This document shows positions 29,365-37,763 of a stretch of DNA of 64,000 bases, piece by piece. The stretch is taken from positions 1 to 64,000 of the forward strand of contig CP031588.1 in assembly GCA_003217735.2 (NCBI GenBank), given 5' to 3'. Positions within the stretch are counted from its first letter, which is position 1; each line of letters opens with the position of its first letter. Below the pieces are notes generated by a model. It saw only the letters and a list, made by a program, of their open reading frames with translations. It ran no database searches and was not told where the DNA came from. The position numbers were made by a program, and so were the translations under genes. The DNA comes from Marinibacterium anthonyi (GTDB lineage Bacteria > Pseudomonadota > Alphaproteobacteria > Rhodobacterales > Rhodobacteraceae).

Positions 29365-30831
29365 ATGGTCCGACGCTCCTTCTTCCTCTCCTTCGCCGAC
29401 AAGGCCACGGGCCTTGTGCTGGCCCTGACGACCATGGCGATCGTGTCGCGGCTGATGACCCCGGCCCAGATCGGCCTGTTCCTTGTGGCCTCCAGCCTGG
29501 TGATCCTGGTCGAGGCGCTGCGGGATTTCGGTATCGCGTCGTTCCTGATCCAGGACCGCGACCTGACGCCGGAGGTGACCCGCTGCGCGGCCACGCTGAT
29601 CGGGCTGATGTCGCTGGGGCTGGGCGCCGTCGTGGTGCTGGGCGCCGGGCTGGCGAGCGCCGTCTACGAGATGCCCGAACTTGGCCGGTTGATCCGCATC
29701 GCCGCGCTGGCCTTCCTGCTGGCACCGATCAGCAGCCCGCTGCTGGCCCTGATGAAACGCGACATGAACTTTGGCGCGGTCACGCGGATCGGGATTTCGG
29801 CGGCGGCGGTCAACGCGGGGGTCACCATCGGGCTGGCCCTGGCGGGGTTCGGGCCCGTCAGCTTTGCCTGGGGCGCGGTCATGGCGGCGGCCACCACCGC
29901 CGCCGGTGCGGTCTTTTGTCGGCCCGAATGGTGGATTTTCCGCCCGACGCTGCGCCACTGGCGGCGGATCCTGCCCTTTGGCGCCTGGACCACCGTCGTC
30001 ACGCTTCTGGGGATGCTGTTCGACGCCACGCCCCGGCTGATCCTGGGCCGGGTGCTGGGCTTTGACGCGGTGGGGCTGCTGTCGCGGGCCGTTTCGCTGA
30101 CGCAATTGCCCGAACGGGTGATCCTGGGCGCCGTGCCCCCCGTGGTGCTGCCCGCGTTGTCGCAGCGGGTCCGCGCGCGCCTGCCGATCGATACGCCCTA
30201 CCTGCTGGGGATGTCGCTGATCACCGCGATCCAGTGGCCGGCGCTGGTGTGTCTGGCGCTGCTGTCCGATCCGATCGTGCGGCTGCTGCTGGGGCCGCAA
30301 TGGCTGGAGGTCATTCCACTGGTCCGGATCACCGCACTGGCCGCGATGCTGCTGGCGCCGATCTACCTGACGTTCCCGGTTCTGGTGTCGGTCGGGCGGA
30401 TGCGCGAGATGGCGCTGGTCAGCCTGGTGGCGCTGCCGGTGTCCATGGCGGCAGTGCTGATCGCCTCGCGGTTTGGGTTGACCGCCGTGGCCTGGAGCTT
30501 GTTTCCCGCCAACGCGGCGTATGTCCTGCCGCTGCTGGTGCTGGTGCAGCGCCACGTGGGGTTCCGGTGGGGCGAGCTGGCCGGGGTGGCGTTGCGCAGC
30601 GCGGTGGTGACGTCATGCGCCGGCATGATCCCGGCGGCGGTGCTGCTGGCGCAGGGCACCGGGCCGGGCCTGGCCGGCACCGCGCTGGCCGCCGCCGGGG
30701 CTGTCGCGGGATGGGGTGCGGGCCTGGCGCTGTCGGGGCATCCGTTGGGCGCCGAGATCGCGCGCCTGGGTGGCGCCGCCCGGGTGGGCGCGGCCATCCG
30801 CCCCCGCCCGGCGGCGCGCCGGTATCAGTGA
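29365..30831 (+). CDS. Wzx-type polysaccharide flippase (MOP superfamily)
   Basis: A 488-residue integral membrane protein with about 12 to 14 helices and the MOP/PST pattern: SFFLSFADKATGLVLAL at the start, then VSRLMTPAQIGLFLVASSLV (the family's first-loop signature), DFGIASFLIQ and LMKRDMNFG. It moves undecaprenyl-linked repeat units across the inner membrane to the polymerase. Sixty bases follow the upstream transferase. It converges on and overlaps the LuxR-type regulator by 7 bases. Confidence 0.92.
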   Translation: MVRRSFFLSFADKATGLVLALTTMAIVSRLMTPAQIGLFLVASSLVILVEALRDFGIASFLIQDRDLTPEVTRCAATLIGLMSLGLGAVVVLGAGLASAVYEMPELGRLIRIAALAFLLAPISSPLLALMKRDMNFGAVTRIGISAAAVNAGVTIGLALAGFGPVSFAWGAVMAAATTAAGAVFCRPEWWIFRPTLRHWRRILPFGAWTTVVTLLGMLFDATPRLILGRVLGFDAVGLLSRAVSLTQLPERVILGAVPPVVLPALSQRVRARLPIDTPYLLGMSLITAIQWPALVCLALLSDPIVRLLLGPQWLEVIPLVRITALAAMLLAPIYLTFPVLVSVGRMREMALVSLVALPVSMAAVLIASRFGLTAVAWSLFPANAAYVLPLLVLVQRHVGFRWGELAGVALRSAVVTSCAGMIPAAVLLAQGTGPGLAGTALAAAGAVAGWGAGLALSGHPLGAEIARLGGAARVGAAIRPRPAARRYQ

Positions 30832-31610
30832 TCGTCCTCGTCGTCGGGCAGCACCTCGATATCGCTGTTGCCATTGGCCAGCTCGTTCAGCCGAAAGGCG
30901 GCCTGCGTCCGGTTGGTCGCCTTCAGCTTGCGCATGATGTTTCGGATGTGGACCTTGACGGTACTTTCGGCGAGGTTGAGTTCAAAGGCGATGGTCTTGT
31001 TCGCGTCGCCGCGCTGGAGTGCGCGCGCGACCGCCAGCTGCCGTTCGGTAAAATACCTTTCAAGTCCAGGTTTCGACGAGACCCGGCTTTTGAGCGCCTC
31101 GCGCAGGATCGCCATGCTGCTGCGCGGGATCACGACACTGTTGGACGACGGCGCGCGGATCGCTTCGATCAGCTCGTCAATGCCGGCATTGGGCGGGATG
31201 TAGCTGGACGCGCCGCAATCGATGGCGTCCAGGACGGCGAGGCTGTCGTCATTGCGCGAGATCACGATGACCTGGCGATTGCCGGTCTTGGCGATGAAAT
31301 CCTGCAGCGCCTCCTTGACGTCAGGGTCCGAGATCTTCTGGTCGCCCAGGTTGTAGAGCACGATTTCGCGGATCTCGCTGTCGCTCTCGCCGTCCTGCCA
31401 CTTGGCCGCGCTGGAAAACCGGCGCAATTCCACCTCTGGAAAGATGTGGTGGAGCAGGGCGGCCAGGACCTCGATTTCAAAAGGGTTTCCGGAGATCATT
31501 GAAATGATGCGCGGCGCCGATGACGGGTGGTCGCGTACGGTCCGAAATGAAGTGGAAATCACTTTGTCATTGCCGCTACTTTCCGCGGCTTTCTTGGTAT
31601 CCGATTGCAT
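30825..31610 (-). CDS. Orphan LuxR/CsgD-type transcription regulator with degenerate receiver
   Basis: A 261-residue protein. Residues about 35-155 have the shape of a receiver domain, but the phosphoacceptor position (EIVLYNLGDQ) is Asn instead of Asp, so phosphorylation is unlikely. A C-terminal LuxR helix-turn-helix (FTERQLAVARALQRGDANKT, LAESTVKVHIRNIMRKL) spans about 188-245, followed by an acidic tail. CsgD- and VpsT-type regulators with altered receivers control matrix genes, sometimes by binding c-di-GMP. Its place in the middle of the polysaccharide locus suggests it controls it. An 18-bp palindrome lies 25 bases before the start. Confidence 0.87.
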   Translation of the reverse strand: MQSDTKKAAESSGNDKVISTSFRTVRDHPSSAPRIISMISGNPFEIEVLAALLHHIFPEVELRRFSSAAKWQDGESDSEIREIVLYNLGDQKISDPDVKEALQDFIAKTGNRQVIVISRNDDSLAVLDAIDCGASSYIPPNAGIDELIEAIRAPSSNSVVIPRSSMAILREALKSRVSSKPGLERYFTERQLAVARALQRGDANKTIAFELNLAESTVKVHIRNIMRKLKATNRTQAAFRLNELANGNSDIEVLPDDEDDH

Positions 31611-31635
31611 TACTCTTTAACTCCAATCTAATTGC

Positions 31636-31653
31636 CGCGTGACGGGTCACGCG
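31636..31653. promoter_or_regulatory. 18-bp palindrome upstream of the LuxR-type regulator
   Basis: CGCGTGACGGGTCACGCG, two perfect 8-base arms around GG, lies 25 bases before the regulator start within a 320-base non-coding region (31611-31933). No T-run follows, so it is a better operator than terminator. Likely bound by the regulator itself or by another locus regulator. Confidence 0.5.
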
Positions 31654-31897
31654 AAACAGGTGAGCTCTGTGCTCTGAAGATCCGGTCACGGCGGTAACGA
31701 AAACTGTACCTGGTCTGAGACGGCAACGGAGTGAAGCGATGCGCGCGCGGACCTACCCATGTCACAGGTCTTCAGTCGGCCCCGCCCGTGCCCAGCACGG
31801 CGTTTCACAGTCGAATTCAAGTGAAGCCGCGAATGCGGAAACTCGGGACGGGTTCCAAAGAATTAACACGGCGCAAGAGGCGTGCATTGATGGTTGA

Positions 31898-31918
31898 CAA
31901 TTACGTGGGAATTAATTG
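31898..31918. promoter_or_regulatory. Inverted repeat CAATTA-N9-TAATTG upstream of the acetyltransferase
   Basis: Six-base arms with a 9-base centre lie 16 bases before the acetyltransferase ATG, in an AT-rich leader that also contains TTGACA (31894). The spacing to any -10 is poor, so I call an operator-like element and not a defined promoter. It overlaps the place where the ribosome site should be, and no clear Shine-Dalgarno is seen. Confidence 0.3.
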
Positions 31919-31933
31919 CGTTAAGATGGCGGC

Positions 31934-32584
31934 ATGAAAAAGCATACGCGTGTGATCCCGATCGGGATGAGCGGCAACCTGCTGGAGCTTTTCGAAGCGC
32001 TCGAGGCCGGTTTCGACATCGCGGCGATCCTCGACGACGCGCCGCATCTGCAGGGCACCCGATTCCAGACCGTGCCGATCCTTCCATTGTCCGACAGGGG
32101 CGCGTTCGAAGACGCGGCGTTCCTGTGCCTGATCGGGTCGCCGGGAAGCTTCCGCAAGCGGGCCGCGCTGATCGAAGGCCTGGGACTGGGGGCGGATCGG
32201 TTCCTGACCTTCGCCCATCCCGAGGCCTCGGTGTCGCGCTTTGCCCGGCTGGGGCGGGGATGTGCGTTGAATGCCGGGGTTCTGGTCACCTCGAATGCCC
32301 GCATCGGGGACCATGTCCTGATCCTGCCCCGGACCACCGTCCACCATGATGTGGTCATCGGGGATTTCTCGATCGTGGGGGCCGGCGTGATCCTGGCCGG
32401 AGGCGTCCGGATCGGACGGGGCTGCTATGTTGCCAGTGGCAGCGTGATCCGGGATGGGATCAACATCGGGGACGGGGCCATGGTGGGCCTGGGATCGGTG
32501 GTGGTGCGCGACGTGCCGGCGGGCGCAGTGGTGGCCGGAAACCCGGCCCGGCCCCTGAAGGACCGGACCGGGCACGCCGCGTAA
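31934..32584 (+). CDS. Sugar O-/N-acetyltransferase, PglD/PerB-like left-handed beta-helix
   Basis: A 216-residue acyltransferase. Residues 1-90 form the PglD-type N-terminal domain (IPIGMSGNLLELFEALEAG). Residues about 95-205 are hexapeptide repeats (LGRGCALNAGVLVTSNARIG, IGDFSIVGAGVILAGGVRIG), ending in VVVRDVPAGAVVAGNPARPL. The usual first-domain glycine motif (GxGGH) is altered to IGMSGN. Such enzymes acetylate the amino group made by a DegT-type aminotransferase; the one at 32.6 kb converges with it. With gmd in the window, N-acetylperosamine is a reasonable guess. Confidence 0.85.
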   Translation: MKKHTRVIPIGMSGNLLELFEALEAGFDIAAILDDAPHLQGTRFQTVPILPLSDRGAFEDAAFLCLIGSPGSFRKRAALIEGLGLGADRFLTFAHPEASVSRFARLGRGCALNAGVLVTSNARIGDHVLILPRTTVHHDVVIGDFSIVGAGVILAGGVRIGRGCYVASGSVIRDGINIGDGAMVGLGSVVVRDVPAGAVVAGNPARPLKDRTGHAA

Positions 32585-32629
32585 GGACCCGGATCATGGC
32601 GTCCGGGCCAGCGGGTCATCCGGCTTGGG

Positions 32630-33841
32630 TTATTCGGCCTGCGCCAGATGACCTGTATGCCCCGTGTTTCCCGTGTGTCCCGTGTGTCCAGTGCCGGCCG
32701 TCCGCGCCAGCGCCTTGATCAGGCCGTTCAGGACCTGGTCCTGATCGGCCCGTGTCATCTGGGCATACAGCGGCAACAGAACCGTGTGGTCGCGGGCCGC
32801 TTCCGAATGGGGCAGGGCGACGCGCAGGGGCAGGTCGGCCTGGGCGGGCTCCTGGTGCATGTTCATGATCCCGCGCCGGGTCGCGATGCCGCGGTCCAGC
32901 ATCTCCTGCATCACGCGCCGCTGGTCCAGGTCGGGGTCCAGGCGGACGGGATAGCTTTGCCAGTTCGACCGGGCCCAGGCGGGTTCGGTGGGCGCGGTGA
33001 CGCCGAAGACGCCCCGCAGCGTGTCGCGGTAGCGATCCGCCAGCGCCCGACGGCGCGCGATGATGCCGGGCAGGCGCTTGAGCTGTTCGCGCCCGATGGC
33101 GGCCTGGATGTCGGTCATCCGGTAATTGTAGCCCCGTACCGGGTAGCTTTCAAAGATCACCTCGGCGCTGCCGTGCCGCGCGGTGTCCGACACCGACATG
33201 CCGTGTTGCCGCCAAAGCCGGAACAGCGCGTCCAGCTCGGGATTGTCGGTGGTCAGCATCCCGCCTTCGCCGGTGGTGATCACCTTGCGCGGGTGGAACG
33301 AGAAACAGACCACGTCGCCCATCGGCCGCCCGATGCGCCAGCGCGTTCCGTCGTCGGCCAGGATCTCGGAGCCGACGGCGCAGGCGGCATCCTCGATCAC
33401 CGGCAGGCCGGCCCCGGCGGCCAGCTGCAGCAGCGCGGGCATGTCGCAGGGCATGCCCATCTGGTGCACGGTCAGGATGGCGCGGGTGCGCGGGCCGATC
33501 GCCTCGGCCACGCGAGCCGGGTCGATGTTGTAGCCGCCGGGTTCGATATCGACGAAGACCGGCGTTGCCCCGCATTGCCGGATCGCGTTGGCCCCCGCGA
33601 TGAACGAATGGCTGACGGTGATGACCTCGTCTCCGGGCCCCACGCCCACACCCATCAGCGCAAGGTGCAGCGCCGTGGTGCAGTTGGACACGGCGCAGGC
33701 ATGGGCCGCGCCGGTCAGGGCGGCGAACTCTGTCTCGAAGGCGGCGACCTGCGGACCCTGCGACACCCAGCCGGACAGAACCGCGCGGCGCGCCGCCTCG
33801 GCCTCTTCGGTGCCCATGAGAGGTTTGGCGATCGGGATCAT
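32630..33841 (-). CDS. DegT/DnrJ/EryC1 aminotransferase (perosamine synthase-like)
   Basis: A 403-residue PLP enzyme starting MIPIAKPLMGTEEAEAARRA, like nucleotide-sugar C-4 aminotransferases. Key segments: VGPGDEVITVSHSFIAGANA, VIEDAACAVGSE (PLP-Asp), FSFHPRKVITTGEGGML with the internal-aldimine Lys, and RGYNYRMTDIQAAIG. The last 15 or so residues are a Thr-Gly-His-rich tail made by a 9-base DNA repeat. Together with gmd it could give GDP-perosamine. Start ATG 33841 overlaps the upstream stop (ATGA). Confidence 0.9.
   Translation of the reverse strand: MIPIAKPLMGTEEAEAARRAVLSGWVSQGPQVAAFETEFAALTGAAHACAVSNCTTALHLALMGVGVGPGDEVITVSHSFIAGANAIRQCGATPVFVDIEPGGYNIDPARVAEAIGPRTRAILTVHQMGMPCDMPALLQLAAGAGLPVIEDAACAVGSEILADDGTRWRIGRPMGDVVCFSFHPRKVITTGEGGMLTTDNPELDALFRLWRQHGMSVSDTARHGSAEVIFESYPVRGYNYRMTDIQAAIGREQLKRLPGIIARRRALADRYRDTLRGVFGVTAPTEPAWARSNWQSYPVRLDPDLDQRRVMQEMLDRGIATRRGIMNMHQEPAQADLPLRVALPHSEAARDHTVLLPLYAQMTRADQDQVLNGLIKALARTAGTGHTGHTGNTGHTGHLAQAE
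32652..32696 (-). repeat. 9-bp tandem repeat coding a TGH-rich tail
   Basis: About five units of a 9-base repeat (CCCGTGTGT on the plus strand) lie in the last codons of the aminotransferase; units 32670-32678 and 32679-32687 are identical. It encodes TGHTGHTGNTGHTGH. Units are multiples of three, so length changes would keep the frame. Confidence 0.75.
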
Positions 33842-34839
33842 TGCACGTTCACCGGCACGAGGGTACGGGCCTGTTCGCCCCGCCACCAAGCGATCAGGTC
33901 CGCGAACCCGTCGCGCGGCCCGATCCGGGCCGTGAAGCCCAAGTCGTGCTTGGCCGCCGAGCAATCGGCCAGCCGCCGGGGCACCGGGTTCACCTTGCGT
34001 TCGGGCGCGTGTTCCGGCGCCAGGTCTGGCCGGCCCATGCCCTGCGCGATCAGCCCGGCGATCTCCAGCAGCGTGGTCTCGGTCTGGGAACCGACGTTGT
34101 AGACCCGGTCCGAGGCCTGGCTGTTGGCCGCGAGGATGTTGGCGCGCGCGACATCGCGGACGTCGATCAGGTCCAGGGTCTGCAGCCCGTCGCCGAAGAC
34201 CAGCGGCGGCAGACCGGCGGCGAGGCGTTCCATCCAGCGGACCATGACCTCGGTGTACTTGCCGTGCAGGTCCATCCGGGGGCCGTAGACGTTGAAGTAC
34301 CGCAGGGCCACGTAATCCAGCCCGTACATGTCGTTGAACGACCGCAGCAGGCCCTCGCCAAAGCTTTTCGCGGCGCCGTAAAGCGTGCGGTTGCCATAGG
34401 GCGGATCGGATTCCGGCGTGGGGAAATGCGGCGCGCTGCCGTAGATCGAGGCCGAGGAGGCCATGACCACCCGGCCCACCTTGTGGCGGACGCAGTCCTG
34501 CAACAGGCCGTAGGTCGCCTGCACCATGACCGACATCGCCTCGTCCGGTTCGCTGGCGCAATGGGTGATCCTGAGCGCCGCCTGGTGGAAGACGATATCG
34601 CTGCCGGCCACCAGCCGGGACATGGCCGCGCGGTCGCGGATGTCGGCCTGGACCAGTTGTACGCGGCTGGATTGCAGTGCCTCGGCAAGGTTTTCGGGGC
34701 GGCCGCGCACCATGTTGTCGACGACCACGATCCGTTCGACGTGCTCGTCCAGCAGCTGGTCGACGATATGCGAGCCGACAAAGCCGCTGCCGCCGGTGAC
34801 AAGGACGCGGGCGCCCTGCAGTTTCTGTAGCGCGTTCAT
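33838..34839 (-). CDS. NAD-dependent nucleotide-sugar epimerase/dehydratase
   Basis: A 333-residue extended SDR protein: [19 protein letters not shown] at the N-terminus, IVVVDNMVRG, FHQAALRI, ASSASIYGSAP and LYGAAKSFGE with the YxxxK pair, then RYFNVYGPRMD and LIDVRDVARANI. It is close to UDP-glucose/GlcNAc 4-epimerases and WbpP-like proteins, but the exact reaction cannot be read from sequence. Start ATG 34839 overlaps the upstream aminotransferase stop and its own stop overlaps the next start, both ATGA. Confidence 0.9.
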   Translation of the reverse strand: MNALQKLQGARVLVTGGSGFVGSHIVDQLLDEHVERIVVVDNMVRGRPENLAEALQSSRVQLVQADIRDRAAMSRLVAGSDIVFHQAALRITHCASEPDEAMSVMVQATYGLLQDCVRHKVGRVVMASSASIYGSAPHFPTPESDPPYGNRTLYGAAKSFGEGLLRSFNDMYGLDYVALRYFNVYGPRMDLHGKYTEVMVRWMERLAAGLPPLVFGDGLQTLDLIDVRDVARANILAANSQASDRVYNVGSQTETTLLEIAGLIAQGMGRPDLAPEHAPERKVNPVPRRLADCSAAKHDLGFTARIGPRDGFADLIAWWRGEQARTLVPVNVQ

Positions 34840-35963
34840 GCGACGGCCTCCTCGAACAGCCGGTCGGGACGTTCCGACAGGGCGATGACAGCGGCCGCGA
34901 CCTGGCCGACCTCTTTCATGGTCAGTTCCGGGAAGATCGGCAGCGACAGGGTTTGTCCCGCGTAGGCCTCGGCCACCGGAAAACTGCCGGGACCGTCGGC
35001 GATGGCGGCATAGGCCGGCTGCAGGTGCACGGGACGCGGATAATGGACATTCGTCGCGATGCCCGCCTCGGCCAGGGTCTGGCGCAGGATGTCGCGGTGG
35101 TCGGTGACTATGGCATAGACGTGGTAGACATGGTCGTGGCCGTCCGATGGCGCCGGGCACTTGAAATGATGGGACAATGCGGCGTCATAGGCCTGCGCCA
35201 CCTTGCGCCGGGCCGCGTTCCAGTCATCGAGATGGCCAAGCTTGACGTCCAGCACCGCGCCCTGGATCGCCTCCATCCGGTAATTGTAGCCGCGCAGCGC
35301 GTGGACCGACCGTTCCACCTGGCCCCAGTCGCGCAGGGTGCGCAGCCGGCCGGCCAGGTCCGGGTCGTCGGTGGTGATCGCCCCGCCTTCGCCGGCGGCG
35401 CCCAGGTTCTTGCCGGGGTAGAAGCTGAAGCAGCCCATGTTCCCGAAGGCGCCCGCGCGGACGCCATCCCGTTCGGCCCCGTGGGCCTGTGCGGCATCCT
35501 CGATCAGCACCAGGTTGTTGGCATTGGCCACCTGGGCAAGCGCCACCATGTCGGCAAGCCGCCCGTGCAGGTGCACCGGGACGATGGCCCGGGTGCGCGG
35601 CGTGACCGCGCGGGCGCATTTGTCCGGGTCCATGGTCAGGGTCTCGGGATCCACGTCCACCAGGACCGGTTTCGCCCCGCAATAAAGGATCGCCGCGATG
35701 GTCGCCACGAAGGTCGACGGCACGGTGATCACCTCGTCCCCAGGGCCGACGCCTGCCGCCAGAAGGGCCAGGTGCAAAGCCGAGGTGCCGGTGTTGACGG
35801 CGACGGCGTAGCAGGTGCCGCAATAGGCCGCGAAGTTGTCTTCGAAGCATTCGACCGGTTCGCCCAGGACATAATGGCCGCTGCGCAGGGTGGACAGGAC
35901 GGCGGCCTCGATTTCATCCGCGATCGTGATGTATTGCCGCTTGAGATCGAGAAACGGGATCAT
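34836..35963 (-). CDS. DegT-family aminotransferase (WbpE-like)
   Basis: A 375-residue PLP enzyme: FLDLKRQYITIADEIEAAV, NTGTSALHLALLAAGVGPGD, LIEDAAQAHGAE, CFSFYPGKNLGAAGEGGAI (with the Schiff-base Lys), and RGYNYRMEAIQGAVL. The beginning and the YPGKNLG block match the WbpE/WlbC group, which adds the C-3 amino group to UDP-2-acetamido-3-keto-glucuronate. It is flanked by a WbpB-like oxidoreductase and a WbpD-like acetyltransferase, which supports that reading. Overlaps its neighbours by ATGA. Confidence 0.9.
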   Translation of the reverse strand: MIPFLDLKRQYITIADEIEAAVLSTLRSGHYVLGEPVECFEDNFAAYCGTCYAVAVNTGTSALHLALLAAGVGPGDEVITVPSTFVATIAAILYCGAKPVLVDVDPETLTMDPDKCARAVTPRTRAIVPVHLHGRLADMVALAQVANANNLVLIEDAAQAHGAERDGVRAGAFGNMGCFSFYPGKNLGAAGEGGAITTDDPDLAGRLRTLRDWGQVERSVHALRGYNYRMEAIQGAVLDVKLGHLDDWNAARRKVAQAYDAALSHHFKCPAPSDGHDHVYHVYAIVTDHRDILRQTLAEAGIATNVHYPRPVHLQPAYAAIADGPGSFPVAEAYAGQTLSLPIFPELTMKEVGQVAAAVIALSERPDRLFEEAVA

Positions 35964-36979
35964 GATGCTTCCTTCAGGTTGACAAGATCGACAGGGTGTC
36001 CGCGCAACCGGCAGGACCGGCTGGCGGCGGCGAGCATTTCCACGACGCGCAGCCCGCTGTGACCATCCGTGAGCGGTGGTGTCGCCGTTTCGATGCTGCG
36101 GGCGAATTCCTCGATTTCGGTCACGAGCGCTTCGCGGGACGACAGGGCCGGCGCGTACATGTCGCCCAGCCGGTAGGACACGAGATGGTCGTAGGGACCT
36201 TCGCTGCGGGCGGCACCGCGGTCGTAGATCTTGATCTTTTCGCTGGTCTGCATGTCGTCCCAGACCACCATCTTGCGGCTGCCGCCGATCAGGGTCTGCC
36301 GGATCTTCACCGGGGCCAGCCAGTTCACGTTGAGGTTCGCCATGGTGCCGCCGTCGTAATGCACGGTCAGGTGGGCCATGTTCTCGGGGCTGCCTGACAG
36401 GAAGCTTGCGGCGCAGGCCGAGATCGCGACCGGCGCCTGCCCGAGCAGGTGATCGAGGATCGCGAAATCATGCACCGCAAGGTCCCAGATCACGTTCACG
36501 TCGCGCTGGAACAGGCCCAGGTTCACGCGCGTGGAGTCGTAATAGTAAAGCGCGCCCAGCTCGTCCGCGCGCAGCAGTTCGGAGATCTTGCGCACCGCGG
36601 GCGTGTAGACAAAGGTGTGATCCACCATCAGCGTCAGGCCGCGCCGGTCGGCCTCGGCCACCAGCTCCGTCGCCTGGGCGACGGTTTCGGTCATCGGCTT
36701 TTCCACCAGCACGTGCTTGCCGGCGCGCAGCGCGGCAAGCGCCAGCGGGTAATGGGTGTGGACCGGCGTGGCGATCATGACGGCGTCGACGGCAGGATCG
36801 CGCAGCATGTCGTCGAAATCGGCCGTCATCCGCGCCGAGGGGTGGCGCAGCGCCGCGCGCTGCTGTGCCTGGGGCGAGGGATCGGCGATCATCTCGACCC
36901 GCGCGACCCCGCTTTCCGCAGCGGCCCGGGCCAGGTTCGGACCCCAGTAGCCGTATCCGGCCACACCGACCCCGATCAT
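35960..36979 (-). CDS. Gfo/Idh/MocA oxidoreductase (WbpB-like)
   Basis: A 339-residue NAD-dependent dehydrogenase: VGVAGYGYWGPNLARAAAES, IATPVHTHYPLALAALRAGK, HVLVEKPMT (the EKP motif), and VIWDLAVHDFAILDHLLG with the catalytic-type DxxxHD. In the WbpB/WlbA group it oxidises C-3 of UDP-N-acetylglucosaminuronate. ATG 36979 overlaps the upstream gene's stop. The matching UDP-GlcNAc 6-dehydrogenase (WbpA) is not in the window. Confidence 0.92.
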   Translation of the reverse strand: MIGVGVAGYGYWGPNLARAAAESGVARVEMIADPSPQAQQRAALRHPSARMTADFDDMLRDPAVDAVMIATPVHTHYPLALAALRAGKHVLVEKPMTETVAQATELVAEADRRGLTLMVDHTFVYTPAVRKISELLRADELGALYYYDSTRVNLGLFQRDVNVIWDLAVHDFAILDHLLGQAPVAISACAASFLSGSPENMAHLTVHYDGGTMANLNVNWLAPVKIRQTLIGGSRKMVVWDDMQTSEKIKIYDRGAARSEGPYDHLVSYRLGDMYAPALSSREALVTEIEEFARSIETATPPLTDGHSGLRVVEMLAAASRSCRLRGHPVDLVNLKEAS

Positions 36980-37494
36980 GACCGCGCTCCGGCCTGGGGC
37001 CGCGCCATGTGTTGGCCCGTCAGGCGGCGGCGCGGATCGCCGACGATCCGGGCGGGCACGCCGCAGACCGTGGTGAAATCGGGGACGTCGCGGGTGACGA
37101 CCGCGCCGGCGCCGATCAGCGCGCCGGCACCGATCCGCACGCCCGGCAATATCGTCGCGTTCGTTCCGATCGAGGCGCCGCGCCCCACGTGCACCTGTTC
37201 GCACGCCCAGTCGCCGCCCCCCTTCAGCGTGCCGTCCTCGTTGGTGCTGGCGGGGTAGCGGTCGTTGGTGAACATCACCCCGTGACCGACAAAGACCTCG
37301 TCTTCAAGCGTGACGCCTTCGCAGAGAAAGCTGTGCGAGGATATCTTGCACCGGGCGCCGACAACGCAGCCGGACTGGATTTCCACGAAGGCGCCGATCC
37401 GCGAGGCGGCGCCAATGGTGCATCCGTAGAGGTTGACCAGATCGGGCTGGAAGATGCGCGCGTCCGGCGCGATGTGACAGTTCTCGATTGCCAA
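36976..37494 (-). CDS. Hexapeptide-repeat acyltransferase (WbpD-like)
   Basis: A 172-residue left-handed beta-helix acetyltransferase: IAPDARIFQPDLVNLYGCTI, GASRIGAFVEIQSGCVVGARC, VFVGHGVMFTNDRYP, then VHVGRGASIGTNATILPGVR and VVTRDVPDFTTVCGVPARIV. WbpD relatives acetylate the C-3 amine made by WbpE. The TTG at 37494 (GGAG 10-13 bases upstream) matches the usual N-terminus; a GTG at 37551 in the same frame is an alternative. It is the first gene of a five-gene, ATGA-linked operon running to 32630. Confidence 0.87.
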   Translation of the reverse strand: MAIENCHIAPDARIFQPDLVNLYGCTIGAASRIGAFVEIQSGCVVGARCKISSHSFLCEGVTLEDEVFVGHGVMFTNDRYPASTNEDGTLKGGGDWACEQVHVGRGASIGTNATILPGVRIGAGALIGAGAVVTRDVPDFTTVCGVPARIVGDPRRRLTGQHMARPQAGARS

Positions 37495-37702
37495 GGTGGG
37501 GTGCTCCGTTCCGGGCCCGGCCGCGATTCCAGCAGGGCGATGCCATGGCACGAGTGTCGGAGCGGCGGCCTTCGGAGAAAATCGTCCGAACGGCCGTTAC
37601 CGGTCATCCAAAGGCACAGGGCAGGGCGGACAAGCGGGCCATTCGCGCGACGGCCACGCCATTCGTCTGACACCGGGGACGGCATCCCCTTGGCGAATGC
37701 CG

Positions 37703-37734
37703 AAAAAAGCCCCGGCCGCTGATGCGGCCGGGGC
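37703..37734 (-). terminator. Intrinsic terminator after the beta-helix protein gene
   Basis: On the minus strand a perfect 11-bp stem, GCCCCGGCCGC with loop ATCA and GCGGCCGGGGC, is followed by six T residues. It lies 30 bases after the stop of the gene ending at 37764 and isolates it from the WbpD-like operon. This is the clearest terminator in the polysaccharide locus. The rest of 37495-37702 is the leader of that operon with no gene seen. Confidence 0.85.
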
Positions 37735-37763
37735 GGATGGTCGTGAGTGGTGGGCGGGCCGGA

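Noticed and set aside
31894-31933. TTGACA as a sigma-70 -35 box before the acetyltransferase
   Set aside because: No -10-like hexamer occurs at 16-18 bases; kept only as part of an operator-like region.
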